Source: Chitinophagales bacterium
Lineage (GTDB): Bacteria > Bacteroidota > Bacteroidia > Chitinophagales > UBA10324
Assembly (NCBI GenBank): GCA_019694975.1
Contig: JAIBAY010000002.1
Location: forward strand, 509,252-573,251
DNA: 64,000 bases
Reading direction: 5' to 3'
The translations under genes and the position numbers were made by a program. The notes under the pieces are model-generated. The model was given only the letters and a program-made list of their open reading frames with translations. It was not told where the DNA came from and did no database searches. Within the stretch, counting starts at the first letter, position 1; every line of letters starts with the position of its first letter. This document shows, one piece after another, positions 17,786-26,659 of this stretch.

Positions 17786-20700
17786 CTACTTAATAAGCAG
17801 CACTTTCTGTTCTGTTTTAAAGTCACCATTAATCAACCTTACAAAGTACATACCTGCTGACAACTGTTGCATGTTAAATGTTACCGTTTCATTATCACTC
17901 AGATCATCGCCATTCAGATTCACCACACTCATCACGCGTCCATACATATCGAGCAGTTGAACCGTTACGGCACCTTCCTGCACATTAAGGATTGAAACAT
18001 TCAGGTTGTCGGAAGACGGATTAGGCCATGCATTGATGCTGATCACATTACTTACATCCATCTTATCCTCATCCTGCATTTTCTGACCAACCGAGATTTC
18101 CACCTTCTTCGATGTATGCATACATCCCGTAGAAAGATCCGTAACATGGACAGAGTATTCACCAGAAACAGTTGCACAATATGTGTTCTTGTCAGCAGCA
18201 CCCGGAATTGCTACACCATTCAACCGCCATTCGTAAGAGTAGTTCGGATTGTTTTTGGTGAATAGTTTCACGTTAGGAGCCTGACAAGCCGGTGTGTTCG
18301 GTTTCACCACAATCTTTGCTTTCACAAGGTCATAAACGGTAACGGTCATTTCATCTGTGGCTTGGCATCCACCTGCACCTGTTACAGTTACAGTATATGT
18401 CGTTGACTCTTTCACATTCGTAGTCGGAGTGGCAATATTCGCATTGTCTAAACCGGTTACAGGCGACCAACTGTAAGTAGCATTCTGGTCGGAAGATGAT
18501 GCATGCAACATCACCGGTTCATTATGACATTTAGAAACATCTGGGCCGGCATTTACCAATATATCGCAAACAATATCATGGATGATGAAGGACTGACCAA
18601 CCTGGCATCCATGCGCATCAGTTACCGTTACTGTGTATGTGCCTGCAGGAAGGTTGGTACGGTCTTCCGTCGTTGCACCGTCATTCCACAGATAGCCATA
18701 AGGGCCTGTGCCGCCTGTTACCGTTACATCAATACTGCCATCATTACTACCAACAATTGTTATGTCATTTACTATACCATTCATGTCAAGTACAACCGGC
18801 TCACCCACTATGAAAGCCTTTGAGGCTGTGCAGCCGCCGGCATCCGTCGCCGTTACCGTGTAAGTTCCGCCACTCAATCCTGTGCGATCCTGTGTGGTGG
18901 CACCATCATTCCATAAATAGGTTACCTGTCCCTGTGCACCTGTTACCGATACATCAATTGATCCATCGGCATTGCCATGACACGTTACATCAATTTGTGT
19001 TCCGCTCATGCCCAGGCTGCAGGGTGGTTCATGTATGGTAAAGGTCTCGCCTTTGCTGCATCCATTCGCATCAGTTACCGTTACTGTGTAGGTTCCTGCC
19101 GGAAGGTTGGTACGGTCTTCCGTCGTCGCACCGTCATTCCACAGATAACCATAAGGGCCTGTGCCGCCTGTTACTGTTACATCAACACTGCCATCGCTGC
19201 CTGATGTGATCGTTACATCTTGCGTGGTTCCGCTCATTCCCAGTACAACAGGCTCATTCACTATGAATGCCTTTGAGGCTGTGCAGCCACCGGCATCCGT
19301 CGCCGTTACCGTGTAAGTTCCGCCACTCAATCCTGTGCGATCCTGTGTGGTGGCACCATCATTCCATAAATAGGTTACCTGTCCCTGTGCACCTGTTACC
19401 GATACATCAATTGATCCATCGGCATTGCCATGACACGTTACATCAATTTGTGTTCCGCTCATGCCCAGGCTGCAGGGTGGTTCATGTATGGTAAAGGTCT
19501 CGCCTTTGCTGCATCCATTCGCATCAGTTACCGTTACTGTGTAGGTTCCTGCAGGAAGGTTGGTACGGTCTTCCGTTGTTGCACCGTCATTCCACAGATA
19601 GCCATAAGGGCCTGTGCCGCCTGTTACCGTTACATCAACACTGCCATCGCTGCCTGATGTGATCGTTACATCTTGCGTGGTTCCGCTCATTCCCAGTACA
19701 ACAGGCTCATTCACTATGAATGCCTTTGAGGCTGTGCAGCCACCAGCATCCGTCGCCGTTACCGTGTAAGTTCCGCCACTCAATCCTGTGCGATCCTGTG
19801 TGGTGGCGCCGTCATTCCATAAATAGGTTACCTGTCCCTGTGCACCTGTTACCGATACATCAATTGATCCATCGGCATTGCCATGACATGTTACATCAAT
19901 TTGTGTTCCGCTCATGCCCAGGCTGCAGGGTGGTTCATGTATGGTAAAGGTCTCGCCTTTGCTGCATCCATTCGCATCAGTTACCGTTACTGTGTAGGTT
20001 CCTGCCGGAAGGTTGGTACGGTCTTCCGTCGTCGCACCGTCATTCCACAGATAACCATAAGGGCCTGTGCCGCCTGTTACTGTTACATCAACACTGCCAT
20101 CGCTGCCTGATGTGATCGTTACATCTTGCGTGGTTCCGCTCATTCCCAGTACAACAGGCTCATTCACTATGAATGCCTTTGAGGCTGTGCAGCCACCGGC
20201 ATCCGTCGCCGTTACCGTGTAAGTTCCGCCACTCAATCCTGTGCGATCCTGTGTGGTGGCACCATCATTCCATAAATAGGTTACCTGTCCCTGTGCACCT
20301 GTTACCGATACATCAATTGATCCATCGGCATTGCCATGACATGTTACATCAATTTGTGTTCCGCTCATGCCCAGGCTGCAGGGTGGCTGACTTAAAACAA
20401 TGCTATTTGTTGCCGGGCAGTTATGCGCATCACTTACGGTTACCGTATACGTGCCTGCAATCAGGCCAGTGGCGGTTTGAGTAGTCTGACCATTACTCCA
20501 GACATAGGTATAGCCAGGTGTTCCTCCGCTTGGATTGGCGGTAGCCGTTCCATCATTACCACCTGTAATGGTCACATTTGTTTTAGACATTCCCACACTC
20601 ACGGAAGTGGCAGGTTGATCTACGATTATGCTTGTGCTTGCAGTGCATCCATGCGAATCTGTTACGGTTACTGTGTATGTGCCTGCTGTAAGTGTATTGA

Positions 20701-23638
20701 TAGATGAAGTAGTAGCGCCTGTATTCCACAAGTAGCCATAAGAAGGCGTTCCGCCGCTTACTGTCACAGATGCAGCACCATTATTACCATTTTTGCAAGA
20801 GACATCACTATGCGAAGGAGTCAGCCCAATCACCGGAGGTTCACCCACAGTAGTTGAAGCAGTGGCAGTACATGAAATACCATCGGTAACCGTAACGGTA
20901 TATGTACCGGCAGGCAGGTTATTTACCGTTTGCGTAGTAGCGCCATTGCTCCATAAATAATTTACGTTACCCGAAGCATTGGTAACTGAAGCCGATACAG
21001 AACCTGTGCTTGTACCTTGACAATTTGCATCAGTATGTGATGCTGAAACGGATAAAGAACACGGAGGGCAAAAGCCAAAGTCAATGTTAAAATTGGTCTC
21101 ACCGCTTTTACCGGTTGTGTAGTCAATAGTTGCAAGATTACTTACAACAGTGGCATCGTTGTCACTCCAGTCCGTTTTTCCATTACCGGTCACATTCGCT
21201 GAAGTCAGCGTGAGTCCTGCGAGTACTCCGCTTCCGCTGCCATTATATTGGGAACTAGAAATCTTGATAACATATGCGGTATTCGGCGTAAGGCCGGACG
21301 CTCCATTCATGTTAACATTAGCATTTGTAAAATAATAATTACCGGTTGAGCTGGTCGTTGCAGAACCCAGTTGCGTGGTGCCATTGGAAGCATACAACTG
21401 CACCACTACACCGCTTATACCTGATTCATTGGCATCCTGGATACCGTTGCGGTTTGCATCATTCCACACCAGGTTTCCTATTTCCAGTGGTGCAAGGTCA
21501 CCTATCAGTTCTATATCACCCAAACCTACGCTTTTGGCGGACCGAACACCACGGTTTGTTTCATCGTAGATATTTGCACCATAATAAGTTGTACCATCAT
21601 CATTCCGGTCACCGTCACTAGTGCCAAGTGTCATCACCCCTCCGCAATTTGCAGTAATGGCAGGGTCATAGGCAGTTACTGCTACACGATTGCTGCCATT
21701 AAGGAGCGCCATGGAGCCACCCGTTGATTCAGCATGTTTAAGAGAACCTGAAACGGTTCCTCCGGTATTATATATATCGCCATTAAAAAATTCTGTTCCC
21801 GATCCGGCAGCCTGGGCAATTGATTCAGGAGTGATGGTGCAGGGGCCATTGGTGCGGTCAACTTTCAAAATGTCGCAACTCGCCAAATCAGAACGTCCGT
21901 TATTACTTGAAGAACTTCCCAGCCCCGCATCATCCGGTGCTTCATCACTTGGAGAATAATTCCGATAGCCCACTTGCAATCCCATCCTGTCTAAGACTGC
22001 GACAAGAATGTTGCCTTTATCATCAAATTCAAAATCACTGATTATAGGCTGGGGAAAACAAAGTTTTTCATTCTCAACGTTATTATCCTGCAGGAAATCT
22101 TCATAGTTATTGTTCCATTTGTTGTACCGTGCAGCTGCCCGCCTGTTAACAGAGCCGCCTGCATCAGAAAGGGAATTTACGTCCGGCAATCCTTTTGGAT
22201 AGTTAAAGTTAATAGTAGCTACCGGCGTGTTTGAATAGGACCCGGATGCAACATCGAATTCAAGAATGTATCCCTTCAAATCGCTATAGTAGGCGGTGGT
22301 TAGCCCGCCGATCTTAGTTGCAGATGAGGCATCGGCCACAACACCTACATAAACTTTTCCTTTATAATATTTTACACCCCAGGGCCTGAGTGTACCATTG
22401 GTCGCAGAAATAGAAACAGGCAAAGCATAAGAACTCACCGCGCCTGCCGAAGAAATAGTCGTAAGTGAAGCTGGATTTGAAATGGCTATTTTGTAAAGCT
22501 TTTTATCATACAAATTCATCACGAATACTGCCGTACCATCATCGGAGATATCCAAACCACCCAATGAAACACAACCTACCTGAGCCAGTGCCGCTGCATC
22601 ATAACTGGCATATGGAACGGGCAGCCCGCTTCCCGGAAATGAAGTAGGCAATACGCCTGGCAACCCTCTTTCTGTATTGGTTCCGATAACAGAATTAAAC
22701 GGAATATTATCTGTTAATGCCTGTCCCGGACTTCCACCATAACCCGTCTGTCCTGATTTATAAGGATAGGTTCCGGTGCCTCTGGTGGCGAATCCCAGGT
22801 TATCGAGATCAATTAACAGTGAAGCTCCTGTTGATGCAGGATCGACAATGTAGATGGCACCACTTCCGTTAGGGCCCAAGCCATCATGACGCCTCAAAGC
22901 TGCGGAATAAAGCAACTTTTTTGCCTGCTTTGAATAAGCTACGCCCCAGACTGAACCAACACTGCCGGAATTCGCCAGCGTGGTGTTAGAAGGATTATCC
23001 ACTGTGCTGGCCGCAGCACTGTTGTATGTTATTTTTACTGCGTCTTCAAAAGTGCCAGCATTATTTGCACCACCAGTCGCAGTAACATTCCCTGCTGTGA
23101 AGATGCTGGTAGCGAGATAAGGATTTGTAGTGCTGACATACTGTGCCGGGTAATACAATGCAAAATTAATGTTTGTAGCTCCGCCACTAACAAAGCGAAC
23201 GTTTGATCCGTACGTTGCTCCGGACAAGCCATTATAATCATAGCTCTCATTAAGGTTGCAATAATCAGAGCTGCCGGAAGGAATCACAAATTCCAATCTG
23301 ACCTTGGTGGCAGCAGCTACTGATCCGGTATTACTTCCCTGTGTTCCATTATAGGTACTACCGCTGGAAGGAATTGAGTACGTTCCGGCTGAACCGGTCG
23401 TATAAGAAGCTACCAGAACATCAGCAGAGTTGTAGGCATTTACAATAATCCCTGCAACCGCCGGTTCGATATTTGGCGAGGTTGTTCCCTGCGATCCATT
23501 TCCATTGAAGTCACGGAATGCCGTTCCGCTGATTTGAGCACTTGCAAACTGAGGCAGCAAGGCAGCACATATAAACATAGGCAAGCACAATAGTGCCATT
23601 AGCCGCGCTTTACGCGGCAGTGTAAACAGGGATGTCAT
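17786..23638 (-). CDS. Giant SprB-repeat adhesin with SdrD_B-like domains and type IX sorting domain
   Basis: 1950 residues. The signal peptide covers about 1-35 (ends FASA before QISG). An SdrD_B-like domain ([15 protein letters not shown], about 36-165) comes next. About 500 residues with propeller-like strands (VGSVWGVAYSKQAKKLLYS) follow, then a second SdrD_B-like domain (GNLVWNDANRNGIQDANESG, near 740). Some thirteen SprB repeats follow, each with YLW(N/S)(D/N)GATT and [13 protein letters not shown]-like domain ([14 protein letters not shown]) and an Ig-like segment precede the type A sorting domain (about 1870-1950). SprB-type proteins are surface adhesins, in some species moved by gliding motors; no gliding genes are here. 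The repeats are almost identical over a 453-bp unit. A terminator follows. Confidence 0.9.
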   Translation of the reverse strand: MTSLFTLPRKARLMALLCLPMFICAALLPQFASAQISGTAFRDFNGNGSQGTTSPNIEPAVAGIIVNAYNSADVLVASYTTGSAGTYSIPSSGSTYNGTQGSNTGSVAAATKVRLEFVIPSGSSDYCNLNESYDYNGLSGATYGSNVRFVSGGATNINFALYYPAQYVSTTNPYLATSIFTAGNVTATGGANNAGTFEDAVKITYNSAAASTVDNPSNTTLANSGSVGSVWGVAYSKQAKKLLYSAALRRHDGLGPNGSGAIYIVDPASTGASLLIDLDNLGFATRGTGTYPYKSGQTGYGGSPGQALTDNIPFNSVIGTNTERGLPGVLPTSFPGSGLPVPYASYDAAALAQVGCVSLGGLDISDDGTAVFVMNLYDKKLYKIAISNPASLTTISSAGAVSSYALPVSISATNGTLRPWGVKYYKGKVYVGVVADASSATKIGGLTTAYYSDLKGYILEFDVASGSYSNTPVATINFNYPKGLPDVNSLSDAGGSVNRRAAARYNKWNNNYEDFLQDNNVENEKLCFPQPIISDFEFDDKGNILVAVLDRMGLQVGYRNYSPSDEAPDDAGLGSSSSNNGRSDLASCDILKVDRTNGPCTITPESIAQAAGSGTEFFNGDIYNTGGTVSGSLKHAESTGGSMALLNGSNRVAVTAYDPAITANCGGVMTLGTSDGDRNDDGTTYYGANIYDETNRGVRSAKSVGLGDIELIGDLAPLEIGNLVWNDANRNGIQDANESGISGVVVQLYASNGTTQLGSATTSSTGNYYFTNANVNMNGASGLTPNTAYVIKISSSQYNGSGSGVLAGLTLTSANVTGNGKTDWSDNDATVVSNLATIDYTTGKSGETNFNIDFGFCPPCSLSVSASHTDANCQGTSTGSVSASVTNASGNVNYLWSNGATTQTVNNLPAGTYTVTVTDGISCTATASTTVGEPPVIGLTPSHSDVSCKNGNNGAASVTVSGGTPSYGYLWNTGATTSSINTLTAGTYTVTVTDSHGCTASTSIIVDQPATSVSVGMSKTNVTITGGNDGTATANPSGGTPGYTYVWSNGQTTQTATGLIAGTYTVTVSDAHNCPATNSIVLSQPPCSLGMSGTQIDVTCHGNADGSIDVSVTGAQGQVTYLWNDGATTQDRTGLSGGTYTVTATDAGGCTASKAFIVNEPVVLGMSGTTQDVTITSGSDGSVDVTVTGGTGPYGYLWNDGATTEDRTNLPAGTYTVTVTDANGCSKGETFTIHEPPCSLGMSGTQIDVTCHGNADGSIDVSVTGAQGQVTYLWNDGATTQDRTGLSGGTYTVTATDAGGCTASKAFIVNEPVVLGMSGTTQDVTITSGSDGSVDVTVTGGTGPYGYLWNDGATTEDRTNLPAGTYTVTVTDANGCSKGETFTIHEPPCSLGMSGTQIDVTCHGNADGSIDVSVTGAQGQVTYLWNDGATTQDRTGLSGGTYTVTATDAGGCTASKAFIVNEPVVLGMSGTTQDVTITSGSDGSVDVTVTGGTGPYGYLWNDGATTEDRTNLPAGTYTVTVTDANGCSKGETFTIHEPPCSLGMSGTQIDVTCHGNADGSIDVSVTGAQGQVTYLWNDGATTQDRTGLSGGTYTVTATDAGGCTASKAFIVGEPVVLDMNGIVNDITIVGSNDGSIDVTVTGGTGPYGYLWNDGATTEDRTNLPAGTYTVTVTDAHGCQVGQSFIIHDIVCDILVNAGPDVSKCHNEPVMLHASSSDQNATYSWSPVTGLDNANIATPTTNVKESTTYTVTVTGAGGCQATDEMTVTVYDLVKAKIVVKPNTPACQAPNVKLFTKNNPNYSYEWRLNGVAIPGAADKNTYCATVSGEYSVHVTDLSTGCMHTSKKVEISVGQKMQDEDKMDVSNVISINAWPNPSSDNLNVSILNVQEGAVTVQLLDMYGRVMSVVNLNGDDLSDNETVTFNMQQLSAGMYFVRLINGDFKTEQKVLLIK
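18816..20386. repeat. 453-bp near-identical tandem repeat inside the adhesin gene
   Basis: Unit starts are seen at 18816, 19269, 19722 and 20175, exactly 453 bp (151 codons) apart, giving about 3.5 copies with only a few base differences. Each unit codes for two SprB repeats. The sequence just below 18816 is a diverged half-copy. Such an array can change copy number by slippage and can be collapsed in assembly. Confidence 0.9.
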
Positions 23639-23880
23639 GGTGTTTGGTGTTTTGGTGTTAAAATGCGGCGCGAATATATATCTAAATGCTTTTCTGCACC
23701 ATGATGAAAAAATACTTTTTATAATAATTATTAGGTTTCGAACAACAACATTTACAACCGAAGTATGAGAATATCAGCAAGTCATTGATCGCATATTACT
23801 TTGTAAATATCCACTGCAATGCAATTACAGCTTCACTGCCAAAGGCATAAGATGCATGCAGGATTTAATGTGCGCGGCAG
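23639..23880. other. Spacer between the propeller gene and the adhesin gene
   Basis: 240 bp, AT-rich, with a TGTTTGGTG / TGTTTTGGTG stutter next to the adhesin ATG. It must carry the adhesin promoter; a TATATTCG near 23678 is a weak -7 candidate. No terminator is obvious after the propeller gene. Confidence 0.3.
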
Positions 23881-24786
23881 CTAGTACTCAGGTAACCACC
23901 GATGCTGTTGTGAATCGTACACATAAGTGTATACCGCTTCCTGTTTCACGGTAGGGGCAATCAGGTTGTAATCAAATTCAACAGCATTGACATGTAACTT
24001 GCCATCCGTTGAGAATTTCAGCTTCCGTGCTTTATCATCACCTCGCGGTCCGAGCCCGGTAAGGTCAATGACAGGATTGGCCACTTCGTTGGTATCCTTG
24101 CTTAAAGAAAGGTTCATGGCATAAATTATACTTGATCTTGCGCTGGCATAAAATAATTGCTTTTGCCCCTTTATCGTATAAGTTGCAAGGCCAAGTGCAT
24201 CAAAATGATCAAGGATCAGTTCAGCTTTTCCGTTTGATATATTTATACTGAAGATTTTACCGTTTTCATGGTTCTCATCCGATCCTTCAAGGGTTGAAAC
24301 ATACAATGATCTTGTATCACAATCATAGGCCATACCGACAATTCCAAAAGGATTCCGCGGGTCATAACGGCTTTCAACCGGAAGATCAAGAAATTTTTCC
24401 ATCACGCCGCTGTTGTGATCTATTTTGAAAATTGTGTTTTTTTCTTCAGCAGGATTATGCAATGAGTTTACAACAGGCAAGGGTGCTACATAGATGTTTC
24501 CAGCTTCATCAAAAATAATTGATCCGAGAAAGCCTGCAGATTTCCACGACGGATGCTGATAAATACGGGTGTATTCGCCAGGATTTCGTGGATCTTTGAA
24601 TTCCGCGAAAATGATTCCCATGTTCAGTCTGTCAGAAGTGCTGAAACCGCTTCTCGTAAGATCAAAATTCAATTGCTGAATAAATTCAGGCTGACGGGTG
24701 CAGGTGTTTTGGCTTACCACACGCCATGGCAGCAAAATAATTATTATGGTAATGAGGAGCAAATTGATTGTGCTTTTCATTTTCAT
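23881..24786 (-). CDS. Secreted beta-propeller-like protein of the di-haem/amine-oxidase-like operon
   Basis: 301 residues from the ATG at 24786; the frame runs up to a TTG at 24855, but that lies inside the upstream gene and would spoil the signal peptide. Signal peptide about 1-27 (INLLLITIIIILLPWRVVSQ). The mature part has repeated strand-turn patterns of a propeller: IIFDEAGNIYVAPLP, IFKIDHNSG, MAYDCDTRSLYVSTLEG, IFSINISNGKAEL, LKFSTDGKLHVNAVEF. No enzyme motif was recognised and there is no sorting domain, so a periplasmic location is likely. It starts 37 bases after the amine-oxidase-like gene on the same strand. By analogy, propeller subunits occur in quinone-cofactor amine dehydrogenases, but no homology to these is claimed. 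Confidence 0.7.
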   Translation of the reverse strand: MKMKSTINLLLITIIIILLPWRVVSQNTCTRQPEFIQQLNFDLTRSGFSTSDRLNMGIIFAEFKDPRNPGEYTRIYQHPSWKSAGFLGSIIFDEAGNIYVAPLPVVNSLHNPAEEKNTIFKIDHNSGVMEKFLDLPVESRYDPRNPFGIVGMAYDCDTRSLYVSTLEGSDENHENGKIFSINISNGKAELILDHFDALGLATYTIKGQKQLFYASARSSIIYAMNLSLSKDTNEVANPVIDLTGLGPRGDDKARKLKFSTDGKLHVNAVEFDYNLIAPTVKQEAVYTYVYDSQQHRWLPEY

Positions 24787-24823
24787 TTTGAAATATCCAG
24801 TTGCCTGATGATGTTGCTTCACT

Positions 24824-26659
24824 TCATTTAATCGGCACAAACAACGGGCCGGCAAAACACGGGTAGATACGGGTTTTTATCAGTCCTTCTTCGACATAAT
24901 TTTCAGCCCAGCAATATTCCTTTCCCGGCGTATCATCATTCTTCATTTGCGGCACATACCACAGCACCAATTTTTTTCCTTCAATATTTTCCGCGACAGG
25001 TTCCAGGTATTTGTCAGGCCCCTGATGATAGTTATCATTGCAGCAGGGCCCGATGGTGGGCATATCGGCATCACCCTCATCATTATTCCTGTGATAAAGC
25101 GTCACATAAGTATATGCATAGTCTCCCCGCCCGCTATCGGCAAACTGACCTAATCCGGGCTCCAGGTAATACCCGGCATTCTCTGCCGTGGAAATTTTAA
25201 AGAGGTACTTTTCATCGGTATATCTGGTGAGTTCGTTCTGGAGGTACCATTGCTCCGCTTTCCATTGCTTCCACTGATTGGTCCCGCTATACTGAAAAAA
25301 GTTCTGCTGTTCGCCGGCGAAAACAATCCGCAGTACAGGTCTGTACGTGCCATTGTTACCACAGCCGCGACCCAAACTTGCCACTGCAAACCTCCAGCTT
25401 CCGTCATTAAAAAATTCATACCGCTGTTCGTACTGGTAATTACAGGAAGCAGGCCAGCCGCGTGACCAATACTGCTGCCGCAGCCTGAATCCCGTTATTT
25501 TCTTTTGCTGATTGAACAAAGTATCAATGAAAGGAGCATTGACGGCAATAACCGCTGATTGAGAAAAAACCGGGCAACCCACGGCATCACTGTATCCAAA
25601 TCCATCTGTATTGGAATAGCTAACATGCCAGTCCACAAGCTTTGCCTGATCTATGACCGGTATATTTTTGTAGGTCACATCAGAAATCCTCAAACCATCA
25701 CTGCTGGTCAGCATAAAATTAATTTTCCAGTTACCGACAACGGCGAGTGTATCATGCTGGCAATAACACTCAGAAATATTCTTGTTCGCCATGCTCCTTT
25801 CGGTTACCAGCGGCTCATCCTTTCCCGTATAGGTCCAGCGAACCCCTGCTACTTTCAGGTCGGTAAGGTCAACGATAACCCAAAGTGCTTTGTCTTTATA
25901 AGTGAAAGTAGGAGCAACACACAAGTGCATACTTCTTTCACAATGCGTGTTGTTCAATGAAGTTTTCGTATCCGCCATCAGTGCATTTTCTTTCGTTGGT
26001 TTAAATCCGAGGGCATTTTCAACCTGGTAAGAATTCACGGCAAGATAAAGCCCCAGTTGCCTGAGCTTGTCGGGTATATCCGGCTGCACATCTTTATACA
26101 AGGCTCGTCTAATCACTTTTTTGTTTTTCAAATCAACAAATGCGACAGACGTAAGGTTAATGGCGAAATTATAGAGTTCCACTTTATAATACCGTTCGGG
26201 CACATAAGTAATTGCCGGAGGCAGGTCACTCTCACGGACAGGGTATACACCGAATATTTCATTCAGGAATGGCTGACCACTTTTCCGATCGATGGTGTTA
26301 GCAAGAAACCCGGAGTCCTGCAGGGCAATTGTCTGTGCCGCACTTTGCAACGCATTTAAACCAGCAAGCGGGATGATGGATGGCTTTTGCCTTAGAGCAT
26401 TAGCAATCTCCGCTTTCCTTAATTGCACAAGATCTTCTGCAGAATTTTGAGCATATCCGGAGCTTGCAACAATCATAAATATAAACACGCTGAAAATGCA
26501 TCTGCACTTCAAAGAGTTGTATCTGAGAAAGCTAAGACAACCGGTGTTGAAAAATAATGGAAGCTTCAATATGCTAATATCTGGTAATAAGCATGTGCTC
26601 TTTTCATGACTATCATTGTGATTATCGCTGCTAAAACCGGTAACAAGTCTGAATTTCAT
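24824..26659 (-). CDS. Copper-amine-oxidase-fold protein lacking copper ligands
   Basis: 611 residues from the ATG at 26659, whose ATGA overlaps the stop of the di-haem gene. A TTG at 26512 gives a more ordinary signal peptide (KCRCIFSVFIFMIVASSGYA), so the start is open. Order resembles copper amine oxidases: a small domain with VAFVDLKNKKVIRRALYKD and DIPDKLRQLGLYLAVN (about 170-207), then WKINFMLTSSDGLRISDVTY (311-330), NTDGFGYSDAVG, CNYQYEQRYEFF (406-417) at the place of the N-Y-D/E cofactor motif, ENAGYYLEPG and GKKLVLWYVPQ at the end. The HxH and HHxP-type histidines expected to bind copper are replaced (YRPVLRIVF; VPQMKND). Eleven cysteines after the signal suggest disulfides. Exported; activity unknown. 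Confidence 0.65.
   Translation of the reverse strand: MKFRLVTGFSSDNHNDSHEKSTCLLPDISILKLPLFFNTGCLSFLRYNSLKCRCIFSVFIFMIVASSGYAQNSAEDLVQLRKAEIANALRQKPSIIPLAGLNALQSAAQTIALQDSGFLANTIDRKSGQPFLNEIFGVYPVRESDLPPAITYVPERYYKVELYNFAINLTSVAFVDLKNKKVIRRALYKDVQPDIPDKLRQLGLYLAVNSYQVENALGFKPTKENALMADTKTSLNNTHCERSMHLCVAPTFTYKDKALWVIVDLTDLKVAGVRWTYTGKDEPLVTERSMANKNISECYCQHDTLAVVGNWKINFMLTSSDGLRISDVTYKNIPVIDQAKLVDWHVSYSNTDGFGYSDAVGCPVFSQSAVIAVNAPFIDTLFNQQKKITGFRLRQQYWSRGWPASCNYQYEQRYEFFNDGSWRFAVASLGRGCGNNGTYRPVLRIVFAGEQQNFFQYSGTNQWKQWKAEQWYLQNELTRYTDEKYLFKISTAENAGYYLEPGLGQFADSGRGDYAYTYVTLYHRNNDEGDADMPTIGPCCNDNYHQGPDKYLEPVAENIEGKKLVLWYVPQMKNDDTPGKEYCWAENYVEEGLIKTRIYPCFAGPLFVPIK

Noticed and set aside
18816..20386. 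Regular repeats as a CRISPR array
   Set aside because: The period is 453 bp, the repeats are contiguous and coding, and there are no spacers or cas genes.
18820..20707. Series of near-identical 75-residue plus-strand open frames
   Set aside because: They are the antisense of the SprB repeat array and repeat only because the array does.
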